Below, piece after piece: positions 12,218 to 21,003 of a stretch of 23,521 nucleotides of DNA. The notes beneath the pieces were generated by a model, which had not been told where the DNA came from, did no database searches, and saw only the letters and a list, made by a program, of their open reading frames with translations. The stretch's first letter is position 1. Each line of letters opens with the position of its first letter. The translations under genes and the position numbers were made by a program. Source of the stretch: a virus. The stretch covers positions 1-23,521 of IMG/VR virus record IMGVR_UViG_3300042104_000044; one strand, given 5' to 3'.

Positions 12218-14158
12218 ATTTGTGTTTATAGAACTCATAGCCAATCCAAAAGATCTCATAAGAGTTGCTCTCAACCTTCTGTCTTCTACTTTATTTATTC
12301 TTGCTATTAATTTAGCTCTTCCTCCACTCTTTGTTATCTTGCTAATAATATTCTTTGTAGCATACATAGATGTTCTTGCTGCTAAGTAAGGTGATAACTT
12401 AACAGTAGCTCCAGCAGCAGCTAGTGCCAATACATCATCAGTCACACTTAACTCATGACCCTTAGCTCCCTTAATTGCCAATTCTATTTCATTTAAGGAG
12501 TTCATTTGAATATCTAACTTCTTAGCTTCTGATTTCCCTAGTAGTTTTACTAATCCTTTTTTATCCATAGTCGCATAATTAGATAATACTTTCCTTACTC
12601 TTTCTGGAGAGTTAATTGCATCTTCAGCTAGGTCTTTAATTAGAATATCTTGTACTATTTGTTGTTTCTGACTAGGTTTCATTTTCTTAGCAGCAGCTCC
12701 TATCTGATTTAAGTTAATCTTTCTATCTACTAACATTTCTCCTGCTTCTTCAGTATATTTCTTTTCTAATACTTTAGATACAGTAGCTCCAGCAGTAGCT
12801 TCTTCTCCTTCTTTGATAACCCCAGTATATTCAGTATTGAAGTCTTTAGATAGCTTTCTGGCTTTCTTATATATTCCAACTCCTCCTAAAGCATCCTGTT
12901 TGTCCTGAACAGACTTAATAGCTTCTCCATATATCTTTTTGTCTGAACCTATAGCTGCTCTTTGGTTAGCCTTTAAAGAAGACAAAGTATCTTCTAGGTC
13001 AGCTACAGTCTTGTTGTACTTAGGACTCAAGAAGGCTTTAATATTCTTAACAGTCTTTACTTCATCTTTTCCTCTTGGTCTATATTCAAACTTAACAGGA
13101 GTATCAACTTCAATGCTAGAAGCTACTTCCTTTGCTTCACTGTATGCATTAGTTACTTTCTGCTTGGCTACTTTTGCTTGAGCCTTAAGTCTTCTAACAA
13201 CATCTGCACTCACTTCAGTAGAAGATTTTTTCCCACTGAATACACTACTTAGAATATTATCCCTAGCTTCAGTATCCATCTTAGTTATTCCCTGTTCATC
13301 CAAGTGGTCTAATATGCTATTGATTTTCTTTTGGTCATCAATATCTAGCTTTGATATACTTTTCTTAAATGCAGTATCTATTTCATCAATAGGAACATTA
13401 GGGAAAAGTCTATTTATAATAGCTCCAGAAACTCCAGCTGTAACACCAGCAATAGCTCCAGTCTTTCCTGCTTCTTTATAGTCTTTACCTTTTCCTAGCT
13501 CAGATAAAGAAGCCATAATAAATTCTCCACCAGCAATAGTACTAATTGCTTTTAGTCTTGCCACTGGTAAGATGTTGGCTAATACTTCTCCTACAAGAGC
13601 AGAACCCTCTAGTTTTTTATCTTTTATGGCTTTCTCATTTTCGGCAATCCAAGTATCGAACTGAGAGTATTCTTCGTCTGATAAAGAAGATGCAATATCT
13701 TGCCCTACCTTACCTAGACCTAGAAGCATTCTTCCTGCTCCTCTACCCATTCCTTCTCCAGCTTCTAAGGTTCTATCTATAGGAGAAGGAGCTTCCTTCA
13801 TTTCTTTAAGAGTTTTTTTATTTCTCTCTCTTTCTATTTCATCCTTTACTGCTTTATCTTTTTTTGCTTGATAGTCTTCTTTTGCTTTAATAATAGCAAT
13901 ATCATAATACTCAGTATTGTCTGGATGTTGAGTTCTAAGTTTCTCAATCCTTGCAATAGAAGCATCAAGATGTGTTTGAGCATCTACTGTTTGTTCTTCA
14001 ATAATGTCAGCTTTAGTCTCAGTAGCTTCAATAGTCTCAGCTTCTTCAGACCATAGGTCATCTTCGTTAACCTCTGTAGCTCCTTCAGGAACAGACATCC
14101 AAGTTCCGTCCTTCATTCTGATTTCGCTAGTTCCTTCTGGTATATTTATAAATCCCAT
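12209..14158 (-). CDS. Large internal virion / DNA-ejection protein (P22 gp16-like position)
   Basis: This 649-residue protein is last in the late operon, the place where P22-like podoviruses keep their final ejection protein. It begins with two related short units, IPEGTSEIRMKDGTWMSV and PEGATEVNEDDLW. A charged helical region (about 55-120) follows, then a glycine- and alanine-rich hydrophobic stretch at about 195-260 (ANILPVARLKAISTIAGGEF, TGAIAGVTAGVSGAIINRLF) that could enter a membrane. The C-terminal half is again helical, with a second hydrophobic patch (VTDDVLALAAAGATVKLSPY). Ejection proteins leave the capsid and build a conduit through the cell envelope. No lytic domain is visible. 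Start ATG 14158 follows AAGGATAAGCAAT. Function inferred from position and composition. Confidence 0.5.
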   Translation of the reverse strand: MGFINIPEGTSEIRMKDGTWMSVPEGATEVNEDDLWSEEAETIEATETKADIIEEQTVDAQTHLDASIARIEKLRTQHPDNTEYYDIAIIKAKEDYQAKKDKAVKDEIERERNKKTLKEMKEAPSPIDRTLEAGEGMGRGAGRMLLGLGKVGQDIASSLSDEEYSQFDTWIAENEKAIKDKKLEGSALVGEVLANILPVARLKAISTIAGGEFIMASLSELGKGKDYKEAGKTGAIAGVTAGVSGAIINRLFPNVPIDEIDTAFKKSISKLDIDDQKKINSILDHLDEQGITKMDTEARDNILSSVFSGKKSSTEVSADVVRRLKAQAKVAKQKVTNAYSEAKEVASSIEVDTPVKFEYRPRGKDEVKTVKNIKAFLSPKYNKTVADLEDTLSSLKANQRAAIGSDKKIYGEAIKSVQDKQDALGGVGIYKKARKLSKDFNTEYTGVIKEGEEATAGATVSKVLEKKYTEEAGEMLVDRKINLNQIGAAAKKMKPSQKQQIVQDILIKDLAEDAINSPERVRKVLSNYATMDKKGLVKLLGKSEAKKLDIQMNSLNEIELAIKGAKGHELSVTDDVLALAAAGATVKLSPYLAARTSMYATKNIISKITKSGGRAKLIARINKVEDRRLRATLMRSFGLAMSSINTNEE

Positions 14159-14181
14159 ATTGCTTATCCTTATTTCTTTGT

Positions 14182-15546
14182 CTATCTAAAGCTACTAGAG
14201 TAGCTCTTTTGTTTCTTATATTTTAATGAATTGTTATATTCATGAGGAAGAGTATCTCTAGTCTTCTTAGCTTTTTTTATATGATACCCCTTCATTGTGT
14301 CTGTCATTGCTTTTAGAGTAGCCTTAGCTGTTGTTTCGTCTGACCAATTACCTCCATAAAACATTTTCATATATTCAGCTCTCTCCGTGTCTGATACAGT
14401 TGCTCCAGAGATAGCTTTTACAAACATTGCTTTAATAAAGCCAACCCTAGTGTTAACATCAATAGTTCCTATGATATCTTTATCTTCATCTGTTAGTCCA
14501 GTAAGAGCTTTAGCACCATGTATTACATTGTCTATAAGTCCTCTTTTATATGTTTTGCTATCTATCTTCTCTTTAACAAGAGTGTTGATGTCGTCAAGAG
14601 ATTCAATAGTAACAGCTTCAGCTCTTAGCTCATCTCTTGTCTTTGTTAGACTTGCTTCATCTTTAGTTGATACATTTCTCAAGATTTTTCTTTGAGTTGC
14701 TTTTAGTTTGTTAACTTTGTTTTTATCAGTTCCAGCAATTAAATTAATTCCTTCAGTGATAGCAGCTTCTGCTTGATCTGTGTCCATATCTTCTTTTACT
14801 GCACCTTTACCAGCAGTAGACCTAGTGGCTGTCTTCTCAATAAAGTCTGCTCTTTTCTTTTTAAATTCTTTAGGGTTTGATTCCTTTAGTCTAGCATATT
14901 CAGTGTCAAACCATCTTGTAGCTTTTTCTTCTGTTCCAAGAACAATGCTGTCTTTAATGTCTTTTGTAGCAAATACATCTTCCATACTTTGGAACTCCAT
15001 TCCTGTCTCAGAATATTCAACAGGAGATGTAACATCTTCTTTACCAGTAGCATCATCTATACTAAATATTTCTCCACCAGTCTTTTGAAATACTTTACCA
15101 TCTTTTATTGTAAGATTAGGATTATCTTTTACTTGAGCTAACTGATCATCATTTGTCCACTTACCATCAATTTCAGTATAGTTTGAATAGTCAGCAGTAG
15201 TTAGAGCTTCTGGAATCTTATAACCAAGCTTTGCAGCATTAGAACCAATCTGACTAACCATATCTCTCTTACGCTTTTGAAGTTGATTAACTTGATTCTT
15301 TCTTTCTTCTAGTGATAACTTAGAATCAGATCCTTTAATCTTAGCAATATCATCTTCTATATTCTGGAAAGCTTTAGCAGTATCAGTTCCCCACTTCACT
15401 TCCTTTGCATCATTGTCTTTCTTTTGTTGGTTTGTAGCCTTTGTATTGGCTGCTACTGTCTTGGCTCTAGCTTGTTCATTTTTATTGAATTCTTCTAGTC
15501 CTTTACCTAGTCCAGTATATAGACCACTCATAAATGCTAAACTCAT
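14182..15546 (-). CDS. Internal virion / ejection-type structural protein
   Basis: This 454-residue protein is mostly helical and charged, with no signal peptide. It starts MSLAFMSGLYTGLGKGLEEF, a short hydrophobic helix, then has a long coiled-coil candidate (about residues 20-100). The C-terminus is very basic (KAKKTRDTLPHEYNNSLKYK then KQKSYSSSFR), which suits contact with packaged DNA. It starts one base after the stop of the S74-domain gene (TAATATG) with AGGAG as ribosome binding site. Position between two ejection-type proteins suggests the same role; no homologue is recognised by sequence. Confidence 0.5.
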   Translation of the reverse strand: MSLAFMSGLYTGLGKGLEEFNKNEQARAKTVAANTKATNQQKKDNDAKEVKWGTDTAKAFQNIEDDIAKIKGSDSKLSLEERKNQVNQLQKRKRDMVSQIGSNAAKLGYKIPEALTTADYSNYTEIDGKWTNDDQLAQVKDNPNLTIKDGKVFQKTGGEIFSIDDATGKEDVTSPVEYSETGMEFQSMEDVFATKDIKDSIVLGTEEKATRWFDTEYARLKESNPKEFKKKRADFIEKTATRSTAGKGAVKEDMDTDQAEAAITEGINLIAGTDKNKVNKLKATQRKILRNVSTKDEASLTKTRDELRAEAVTIESLDDINTLVKEKIDSKTYKRGLIDNVIHGAKALTGLTDEDKDIIGTIDVNTRVGFIKAMFVKAISGATVSDTERAEYMKMFYGGNWSDETTAKATLKAMTDTMKGYHIKKAKKTRDTLPHEYNNSLKYKKQKSYSSSFR

Positions 15547-15547
15547 A

Positions 15548-16891
15548 TTACTCTCCTATTTCACTGTATAGACCAGCATAGTCAACTTTATAATATCCAT
15601 TCTCATCAGTAATAACAAACTCAGGATATATACCCATTAGTTCTTGAGCTAATACTCCATACTCTTCTTCTCCATCAACACCATACTCTTCAGCTACACT
15701 GTTCCATTTCCATGTATAGAAGTTAACTCCCTTAACTGTATCAACTAAAACAATATCATTCTTATATCTAATGTCAGACTTCAGGAATCCACCAAGTAGA
15801 GTAGATCCTCCACCAGTACCTAGACCTGCTATACCCATAGCCATACTTCCTAATCCTGCTCCAGCTTGTTGTTGCATCTTTTGTTGGTTCATTGCCCATG
15901 CATCATTCATCTGTCCCATTTGAGCTGCTGATTGTCCTGCAATCTGAGCACCTTGGCCATAACTAGAAGCTGCTTGACTTAAATAGTTTTGAGAACCAAC
16001 ATATGTACCTTGTCCTGCTGCACTTAATACTTGAAGGTTACTAATACCTTGTTGAGTATTTGCTAAATCCATTGAGTAAGCTGTTTGAGATATACCTTGT
16101 TGAGCACCATACATTTGTCCTGCAATACCAGCTTGTTGTTGATATACTCCACCAGCAGTACTCATTCCTGATTGATACTCTTGTCCAGATATTCCAAGCT
16201 TTTGCATTCTTTGTTGATCAGATAAACCAATAGCAGATAATCTTGCTTGTGTAGTTGCACTAGCTTTAGCTTGAGCCTCAGAACCATAAGCAGATAATAA
16301 TGCACTAGCTTCAACACCAGTACCAGCTAATCCTCTTCTTGCTAAGTCACCTTCAATACCTTTTCTTGCTTCTGCATATGCTGCACTAATACCAGCTTGT
16401 GCTGCTCCAGTTTCTCTTGATAAGATATCTGCTGATGCTGTACCTAGTTCTGCTTTAGTTTGAGCTAATTGATCAGCATACTCAGTACCAATAGATTTAA
16501 TGCTATCTACATAAGTTTGAGATAATCCAGTTAACTCACCTTCAAATGCATCAAAGTCTTCTTGTTGTTTAGCTACAAAAGTTTCAGTAGCTTTCTGCAT
16601 CTCTCCAGTTGAACCAACTAACACATCTCTTAATAAAGTATCTGTAGTTAAAGAACCTTCTGCAGGTCTTGTTCCTGTTAAGCTTTCTTGTAGATCAGCC
16701 ATAGCTGTTTGTGCCTCAGATGAGTCTGCATCTCTAAATACTTCTTCGTAATAAGCTCTATCTTCTAAAGCTAAGCCATGCTGCTCTTCAGCTATTACTT
16801 TAAGACTATCAAGCTGTTCTGCTTGACTATCCCATAGTGCCTTCTCTTCTGTTGTTGCTTGTCTTTGTGAGTTACTACTTCCTTTACTCAT
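15548..16891 (-). CDS. Virion protein with C-terminal peptidase S74 (intramolecular chaperone) domain
   Basis: This 447-residue protein has an N-terminal helical part (MSKGSSNSQRQATTEEKALW) and a middle rich in Ala, Gln and Gly (about 150-345; for example KGIEGDLARRGLAGTGVEAS, QQAGIAGQMYGAQQGISQTA). Such long Gln/Ala regions occur in podoviral ejection proteins. From about residue 370 it carries an S74 domain: FLKSDIRYKNDIVLVDTVKG, FYTWKWNS, EYGVLAQELMGIYPEFV and YKVDYAGL. S74 domains help trimeric spikes fold and can cut themselves off at a Ser-Asp/Asn bond, here plausibly before SDIRYKN. Their normal home is a tail fibre or spike. Start ATG 16891 follows GAAGGAG and overlaps the GNAT gene by 8 bases. 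Confidence 0.75.
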   Translation of the reverse strand: MSKGSSNSQRQATTEEKALWDSQAEQLDSLKVIAEEQHGLALEDRAYYEEVFRDADSSEAQTAMADLQESLTGTRPAEGSLTTDTLLRDVLVGSTGEMQKATETFVAKQQEDFDAFEGELTGLSQTYVDSIKSIGTEYADQLAQTKAELGTASADILSRETGAAQAGISAAYAEARKGIEGDLARRGLAGTGVEASALLSAYGSEAQAKASATTQARLSAIGLSDQQRMQKLGISGQEYQSGMSTAGGVYQQQAGIAGQMYGAQQGISQTAYSMDLANTQQGISNLQVLSAAGQGTYVGSQNYLSQAASSYGQGAQIAGQSAAQMGQMNDAWAMNQQKMQQQAGAGLGSMAMGIAGLGTGGGSTLLGGFLKSDIRYKNDIVLVDTVKGVNFYTWKWNSVAEEYGVDGEEEYGVLAQELMGIYPEFVITDENGYYKVDYAGLYSEIGE

Positions 16892-17327
16892 TCTCTACTC
16901 CTTCAAAGCTAATTAGCTTTTCTTTTAAATTAAAATGCTTCTTCATAATAGAAGCAGTACCATTCTCTATTCTACCGTTAGTTATTAATGTCATGTTTTG
17001 TTCCTTAGCATAATCACTTGTGTTCTTAAACAAAAGATAAGCTGCTTTACTATTTCTGTATTCTGGTTTAATATATGCTATTTCTGCGTTATACACAGGA
17101 GAGGTAAGACCGTTAAACTGATCTACATAAGCCAATGTATACCCAACAATGGTTTTGCCCTTGTAGGCTACTATTATGTTCTTAGAATCATTGATCCAAC
17201 TACCTACTTCTTTATAGAAGAAATACTTAGGAGATATGACTCTATCTGAGAATACTTCCTTTATAAAGTCGTAATGCATACCAACAACATCTTCATAGTC
17301 ATCTAATGTAAATCTTCTTATTTCCAT
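16884..17327 (-). CDS. GNAT-family N-acetyltransferase in the structural operon
   Basis: This 147-residue protein follows the GNAT fold. The N-terminal strand and helix are MEIRRFTLDDYEDVVGMHYD, and the central strand is NIIVAYKGKTIVGYTLAYVD. Motif A is AEIAYIKPEYRNSKAAYLLF, where acetyl-CoA binds; its usual R/Q-x-x-G-x-G/A loop is weakened to YRNSKAA. Then comes the helix YAKEQNMTLIT. These enzymes transfer acetyl groups to amines. Acetyltransferase genes between tail and ejection genes occur in several podoviruses; the target there is unknown, perhaps a virion or host protein. It starts 2 bases after the 53-residue gene with AAAGAGGTAAGA as leader. Confidence 0.75.
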   Translation of the reverse strand: MEIRRFTLDDYEDVVGMHYDFIKEVFSDRVISPKYFFYKEVGSWINDSKNIIVAYKGKTIVGYTLAYVDQFNGLTSPVYNAEIAYIKPEYRNSKAAYLLFKNTSDYAKEQNMTLITNGRIENGTASIMKKHFNLKEKLISFEGVENE

Positions 17328-17329
17328 TC

Positions 17330-17491
17330 TTACCTCTTTATACTATCTGTTATTTTATTTAGAACTTTAACTATTTGTTCAGTAGTAGCATTTGTAGGTA
17401 ACTGAGGAATCTTCTTTAATCTCTCAGCTATCTTCTCAAGGTCTCTTACTGCATCTTTAGTTGCTCTATCTTTGATTAGGTTACTTTTCAC
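17330..17491 (-). CDS. Small 53-residue helical protein, GTG start
   Basis: Starts with GTG one base after the TAA of the tail gene (TAATGTG), preceded by TAAAGG at 6 bases. The in-frame ATG alternative at 17493 would stop at once. The protein is helical and basic: VKSNLIKDRATKDAVRDLEK then IAERLKKIPQLPTNATTEQI, with a VKVLNKITDSIKR end. Two amphipathic helices joined by a proline/threonine turn fit a small oligomerising virion or scaffold-like factor. It fills the gap between two late genes with spacings of 1 and 2 bases, strong support for it being real. Confidence 0.65.
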   Translation of the reverse strand: MKSNLIKDRATKDAVRDLEKIAERLKKIPQLPTNATTEQIVKVLNKITDSIKR

Positions 17492-17492
17492 A

Positions 17493-19157
17493 TTATGCCT
17501 TTAGTTGACTGTAATTATATTTAAGTCCTCGAATCTCACTATCAGTGATTATCTCAAACTGTATATTGCTACCTATGCATCCAGCAGGTAATTTAAATCT
17601 ATTCTTGTTTGTATATACTTTTTTAGATTCACCATCAACAAATATCTCTATTGAATTAGGAGTACCATCTATTGTTACATCTCTATAGTGTTTATCAACA
17701 TTTGAACCTTCATCAGATATCTCTCCTGTCTTCCATGTTGCAGTCATAGGATTATCTGTTCCTTCTAAAGTATTAACCTTAAAGTTAGAGACATCTTCAA
17801 TAACAACATTAACTACATTTGTAGCGTAATTAATAAACAATGATCTTGAATCTGGAATATCAATAGTAGTTACATTTGAACCATTAGCAAAGTCAATAAT
17901 AAATAAACCATTAGAATATACACCATAGTATCTATCTTTATAACCGATAGAATAAGTAATTTCAAATCCTAAACCTGATGTCCATTTCTCTTCAGCATTA
18001 AAGTCTTCATATGTTAAGTTACCTACAGTAGCAAATGTATTCCAAGCAATAGATTGTTTAGTGATAACATTAATACTAGATCCATCATACATACATATAC
18101 CATTCTTTGATACCCATAGCATATAACCATCTAAGTTAGTAATAGTATCTTTATGTACACATCCTTGGTTAAATGGAAGCTTAGTAACAGTAACAGTATC
18201 TCTACTGTATCCTTCTATTTGGTATACTCCACGAACAGTAAATGCATAAATATTATTACCAAACTTACCTAGTCCAGTACATTCAGAATCTAAAGCAACA
18301 AAGTCTAATGATCCCCAGAATTCTGGTCTACCAACCTTACTGAAATAAACATACTTACCTGATGCTCCCCAGAATGTACCTAAGCTTTCAATTAGCATAT
18401 CTAATGAAGCAGGAGGTGGTGTATTATCAATAGTTGTTAGTTCTATTCGTGTTATATCAATGTCAGCAGTATTATCTCTATAGCAAGACTCTCCTGCACT
18501 ACAGATAGTCTCTGCTGGACTCAGTCCTGAAGCAATAAGGTTATAAGTAGGATTATCTCCACCTGTCCTATATATGTTCACAGTATGACCAGTTGGTATT
18601 ATGTTGTCAAATACATTATCAGAATCTACACTAATCTTAATTGACCTTTTAGCTAAAACATTAATAGTAATAGATGTTGGATGATATGTAGGAGCTGATT
18701 CAGTACCATTAGAATCTACAGAAGTAAATGCATAATAGTAAGTACCACCCATAGTTAAGTGACCATTGTCATCAGCAGTATCATTCCATTCTGCAATAGT
18801 AATATCAGTTATATTCTGTGGAGAAGCAGGAGCTTCAGCAACAATACCTGCATCTGTACCATCATATCTCATAAGACCATAAGTACCATATCCTGCATTA
18901 GACCAATATAATCTATTTGCATATTCTACATAGAATCTTTCATCTGTAGCATCTGTATTAGATATGATATTACCGCTAAAGTAATGACAGTATTTACCTG
19001 TCTTAGTTGTTTCTTCATAGCATTGAGTTAGTGGTAATAATGTTCCTGTTTCAAGGTTTACATTCTCACATTTAATACCTTCGTTTCTTCCAATTAAATG
19101 AGGACTTATCTTTGTAGATAATCCCCCTTCAAATGTTAGTAATTGCTGAATAGACAT
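17493..19157 (-). CDS. Tail stabilisation / hub protein, P22 gp10-like
   Basis: This 554-residue all-beta protein has the repeated sequence pattern of the podoviral tail protein that closes the portal vertex (P22 gp10-like, beta-propeller-type). Telling stretches are LTFEGGLSTKISPHLIGRNE near the N-terminus, ESLGTFWGASGKYVYFSKVG followed by RPEFWGSLDFV, and GKFGNNIYAFTVRGVYQIEG then GYMLWVSKNGICMYDG in the middle. An immunoglobulin-like insertion precedes them (YYYAFTSVDSNGTESAP). The C-terminus (GTPNSIEIFVDGESKKVYTN) is a further beta domain. Its place just before a GNAT gene and three ejection-type genes matches the P22-like order. ATG 19157 follows AGGGGATAATAA. Exact family not verified. 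Confidence 0.65.
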   Translation of the reverse strand: MSIQQLLTFEGGLSTKISPHLIGRNEGIKCENVNLETGTLLPLTQCYEETTKTGKYCHYFSGNIISNTDATDERFYVEYANRLYWSNAGYGTYGLMRYDGTDAGIVAEAPASPQNITDITIAEWNDTADDNGHLTMGGTYYYAFTSVDSNGTESAPTYHPTSITINVLAKRSIKISVDSDNVFDNIIPTGHTVNIYRTGGDNPTYNLIASGLSPAETICSAGESCYRDNTADIDITRIELTTIDNTPPPASLDMLIESLGTFWGASGKYVYFSKVGRPEFWGSLDFVALDSECTGLGKFGNNIYAFTVRGVYQIEGYSRDTVTVTKLPFNQGCVHKDTITNLDGYMLWVSKNGICMYDGSSINVITKQSIAWNTFATVGNLTYEDFNAEEKWTSGLGFEITYSIGYKDRYYGVYSNGLFIIDFANGSNVTTIDIPDSRSLFINYATNVVNVVIEDVSNFKVNTLEGTDNPMTATWKTGEISDEGSNVDKHYRDVTIDGTPNSIEIFVDGESKKVYTNKNRFKLPAGCIGSNIQFEIITDSEIRGLKYNYSQLKA

Positions 19158-19160
19158 TTA

Positions 19161-19985
19161 TTATCCCCTCATTATATAACATAGCTCGTAGTGAACTGGC
19201 TCTATTGTATGTGTATGGCTTACTGAGGCTGAAGTATCGCCGTGATTATGTGATGCTCCTCCACCAGTATATGATTCTGCGTCTTCAATAGCATTCCATG
19301 TACCATTGTTTCCATATGCAGATGAATTATCATAGTAGTCATTGTTTTGATAGTATCCGTGTTTTTGTTCATGCTTATGACTTGGCATTTCATTGATAGT
19401 TAATGTATGGTCTCCAGTCGTGTGATTGTGACTTCCATTGCTAGAAGTTGTTTCAGAACCACCAGTTCCCCCACTTAATGTAGAACCTTTTACAAATTTA
19501 CCAACTAAGTTAGGAGTTCCATTGTTACCATCACACAACAACCACCCAGAAGGAACATTTGTAGAATTACCAGACCACAACATAACCATACCAGAAATAA
19601 ATAAATCTGGTTTGTCTAATAAGTCATTAAAGCTAATATCTACATCAGATCCACCATTAAAACTTGCACCTGCAATAGTCCTGCTAGTCTCAAGAACTGC
19701 TGCAGTATCTGCATTACCTGTAAGATCTCCTGTAATATTACCAACAACATCACCTGTAAGTGTTCCTGTTAATCCCCCAGTAAAGGTCTTATCTCCACTA
19801 ATAGTCTGAGAGCTTACCCTATCAACAAGGTCATAAGATAAACCTTGACCGTTGTGACTTCCTTCTCCATTTACAAAATCAACTAAGTCATCTATAGTAT
19901 CACCTATATGATTGTCTGTATCTATGATCTTAGTAGATCCAATTATTTCTTTCCCTGCTGGGATACTCCATGTATATGTAGCCAT
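19161..19985 (-). CDS. Tail fibre protein with collar-type C-terminal domain
   Basis: This 274-residue protein has a short N-terminal attachment part, then a run of glycine-spaced repeats (TFTGGLTGTLTGDVVGNITG DLTGNADTA) typical of the shaft of phage fibres. It ends in a tail-collar receptor domain: SGMVMLWSGNSTNVPSGWLL CDG, then GTPNLVGKFVKGS and the histidine-rich SHNHTTGDHTLTINEMPSHK, ASHNHGDTSASVSHTHTIEP. In such proteins the His-x-His pairs bind metal along the trimer axis. Start ATG 19985 follows AAAGGAATAACA. The stop lies 3 bases before the next gene. It is probably a host-recognition or host-adhesion fibre. Confidence 0.85.
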   Translation of the reverse strand: MATYTWSIPAGKEIIGSTKIIDTDNHIGDTIDDLVDFVNGEGSHNGQGLSYDLVDRVSSQTISGDKTFTGGLTGTLTGDVVGNITGDLTGNADTAAVLETSRTIAGASFNGGSDVDISFNDLLDKPDLFISGMVMLWSGNSTNVPSGWLLCDGNNGTPNLVGKFVKGSTLSGGTGGSETTSSNGSHNHTTGDHTLTINEMPSHKHEQKHGYYQNNDYYDNSSAYGNNGTWNAIEDAESYTGGGASHNHGDTSASVSHTHTIEPVHYELCYIMRG

Positions 19986-19987
19986 TG

Positions 19988-20407
19988 TTATTCCTTTATC
20001 TCAATGTGTGGATAATCATATCCTTCATTTATATTGTATGTTAATCCAAGTTCTAAGTCAATGGACATCAGTCTAGCTTCTCTTAGAAATGCTCTGTATA
20101 CTTCTAGCCATGCTACTCTTACCTTGGGATTATTGTAATTCCAACAGTCCAAAACAGAACCATTATTGTCTATAACATAAGGAAGAATATCAACAGCATA
20201 TCCTAATTGGTGAGCAGATATATTTATAGTGCCATCTAGCTCAGATAGTCCTTCGCTGTATAGCTCCATCTGTTCTTCCTTATTTCTGAAACCACAGATA
20301 ATACTAAAGTCAACATCCGATTCACGTAAAGCCCTTTCGCATAACTCCTGCATTATTGGAGTTACATCTTTTAAATTTCTTATGCTTCCTGTTCCAAACT
20401 TAAACAT
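19988..20407 (-). CDS. Endolysin, M15 peptidase (L-alanyl-D-glutamate peptidase type)
   Basis: This 139-residue protein shows the zinc ligands of the M15/VanY family: SAHQLGYAVDI with H66 and D73, and PHIEIK with H134. CGFRNKEEQMELYSEG carries the conserved GFR entry segment, and the W100/Y104 region matches as well. It should cut the peptide stems of peptidoglycan to free progeny. The length is usual for a phage M15 endolysin without a wall-binding domain. The usual WGGDW motif before the last histidine is altered to LELGLTYNINEGYDYPH. No signal peptide is visible, so a holin is needed; membrane proteins lie directly upstream. ATG 20407 follows AAGGTGG. Confidence 0.88.
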   Translation of the reverse strand: MFKFGTGSIRNLKDVTPIMQELCERALRESDVDFSIICGFRNKEEQMELYSEGLSELDGTINISAHQLGYAVDILPYVIDNNGSVLDCWNYNNPKVRVAWLEVYRAFLREARLMSIDLELGLTYNINEGYDYPHIEIKE

Positions 20408-20439
20408 TAAATACCACCTTCACCATAAACTATCATAAC

Positions 20440-20748
20440 TTATTTACTAATTCCTATTGTATACATAAAATACATAACTGTAGCAGCTACTGCTGTCATT
20501 AATGCTCTCTTTGCTACGGCACTAGGAACACCTTCTATAGTTTCAATCTTACCTTCAAGTTTAGATGTCTTGTCTTTTAAGTAAGCAATCTCTCTCTTAA
20601 CAGCATCACATTCATGTGACTCACACATAGTATCTTTTATCTCTAGTGCTAACTTGTCTATATTCTTTGTAGTTTGTTCTTGCATTACTACAAGCTTAGT
20701 AGTTACTTCTACTAAGTTGTCTACTTTCTGTTCTAGTGCTCCACTCAT
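20440..20748 (-). CDS. Coiled-coil protein with C-terminal membrane anchor (holin/XhlA-like)
   Basis: This 102-residue protein has a long charged coiled-coil (residues 5-75, for example LEQKVDNLVEVTTKLVVMQE) with two cysteines in a CESHEC pair, followed by one hydrophobic segment at about 82-99 (LMTAVAATVMYFMYTIGI). That layout equals the XhlA-type haemolysin/holin accessory proteins of lysis cassettes. The endolysin gene follows 32 bases downstream, which supports a role in lysis. ATG 20748 follows AAAGG; the stop of the previous gene is one base away. Confidence 0.6.
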   Translation of the reverse strand: MSGALEQKVDNLVEVTTKLVVMQEQTTKNIDKLALEIKDTMCESHECDAVKREIAYLKDKTSKLEGKIETIEGVPSAVAKRALMTAVAATVMYFMYTIGISK

Positions 20749-20749
20749 A

Positions 20750-20959
20750 TTATAGTGCCTTTAATCCTTTACCTTCTAATGAAGCTAATATGTCTTGTAC
20801 TAATCCAGAAGTTACTTCATTAGTTGAATACCCTTCTAGTTTCTTTAATCCATATACTACAAGTCTTGTAGCAAACCTCTCTGCTACTGCTTTGAATGCA
20901 ACCTTAGCCACCATAGATAGCAATATCTCTTTTAATAATACGAATGCTATATTAATCAT
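20750..20959 (-). CDS. Small 69-residue possibly membrane-associated protein
   Basis: The N-terminal half is hydrophobic with interspersed lysines (MINIAFVLLKEILLSMVAKV AFKAVAERFATRLVVYGLKK), so it may be an amphipathic or loosely membrane-bound helix. The second half is polar. It begins in an ATGA overlap with a 15-codon ORF. In a lysis cassette such a protein may be a holin, an antiholin or a small structural factor. No recognised family. Confidence 0.5.
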   Translation of the reverse strand: MINIAFVLLKEILLSMVAKVAFKAVAERFATRLVVYGLKKLEGYSTNEVTSGLVQDILASLEGKGLKAL

Positions 20960-21003
20960 TTGTTACTCCTAATAAATTCTCTTGCTCGTTCTAAATTACC
21001 CAT
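20956..21003 (-). CDS. Possible 15-residue translated micro-ORF
   Basis: AAAAGGAGACTACTA precedes ATG 21003, the strongest ribosome binding site of this stretch. The frame (MGNLERAREFIRSNK) ends in an ATGA overlap with the next gene. It may act as a leader that couples translation of the 69-residue protein rather than make a useful peptide. Confidence 0.35.
   Translation of the reverse strand: MGNLERAREFIRSNK

Noticed and set aside
12939-15088. Several plus-strand ORFs of 60-100 residues opposite the virion genes
   Set aside because: All lie fully inside long minus-strand genes with good starts and coupling, and none has a convincing ribosome binding site or recognisable domain.
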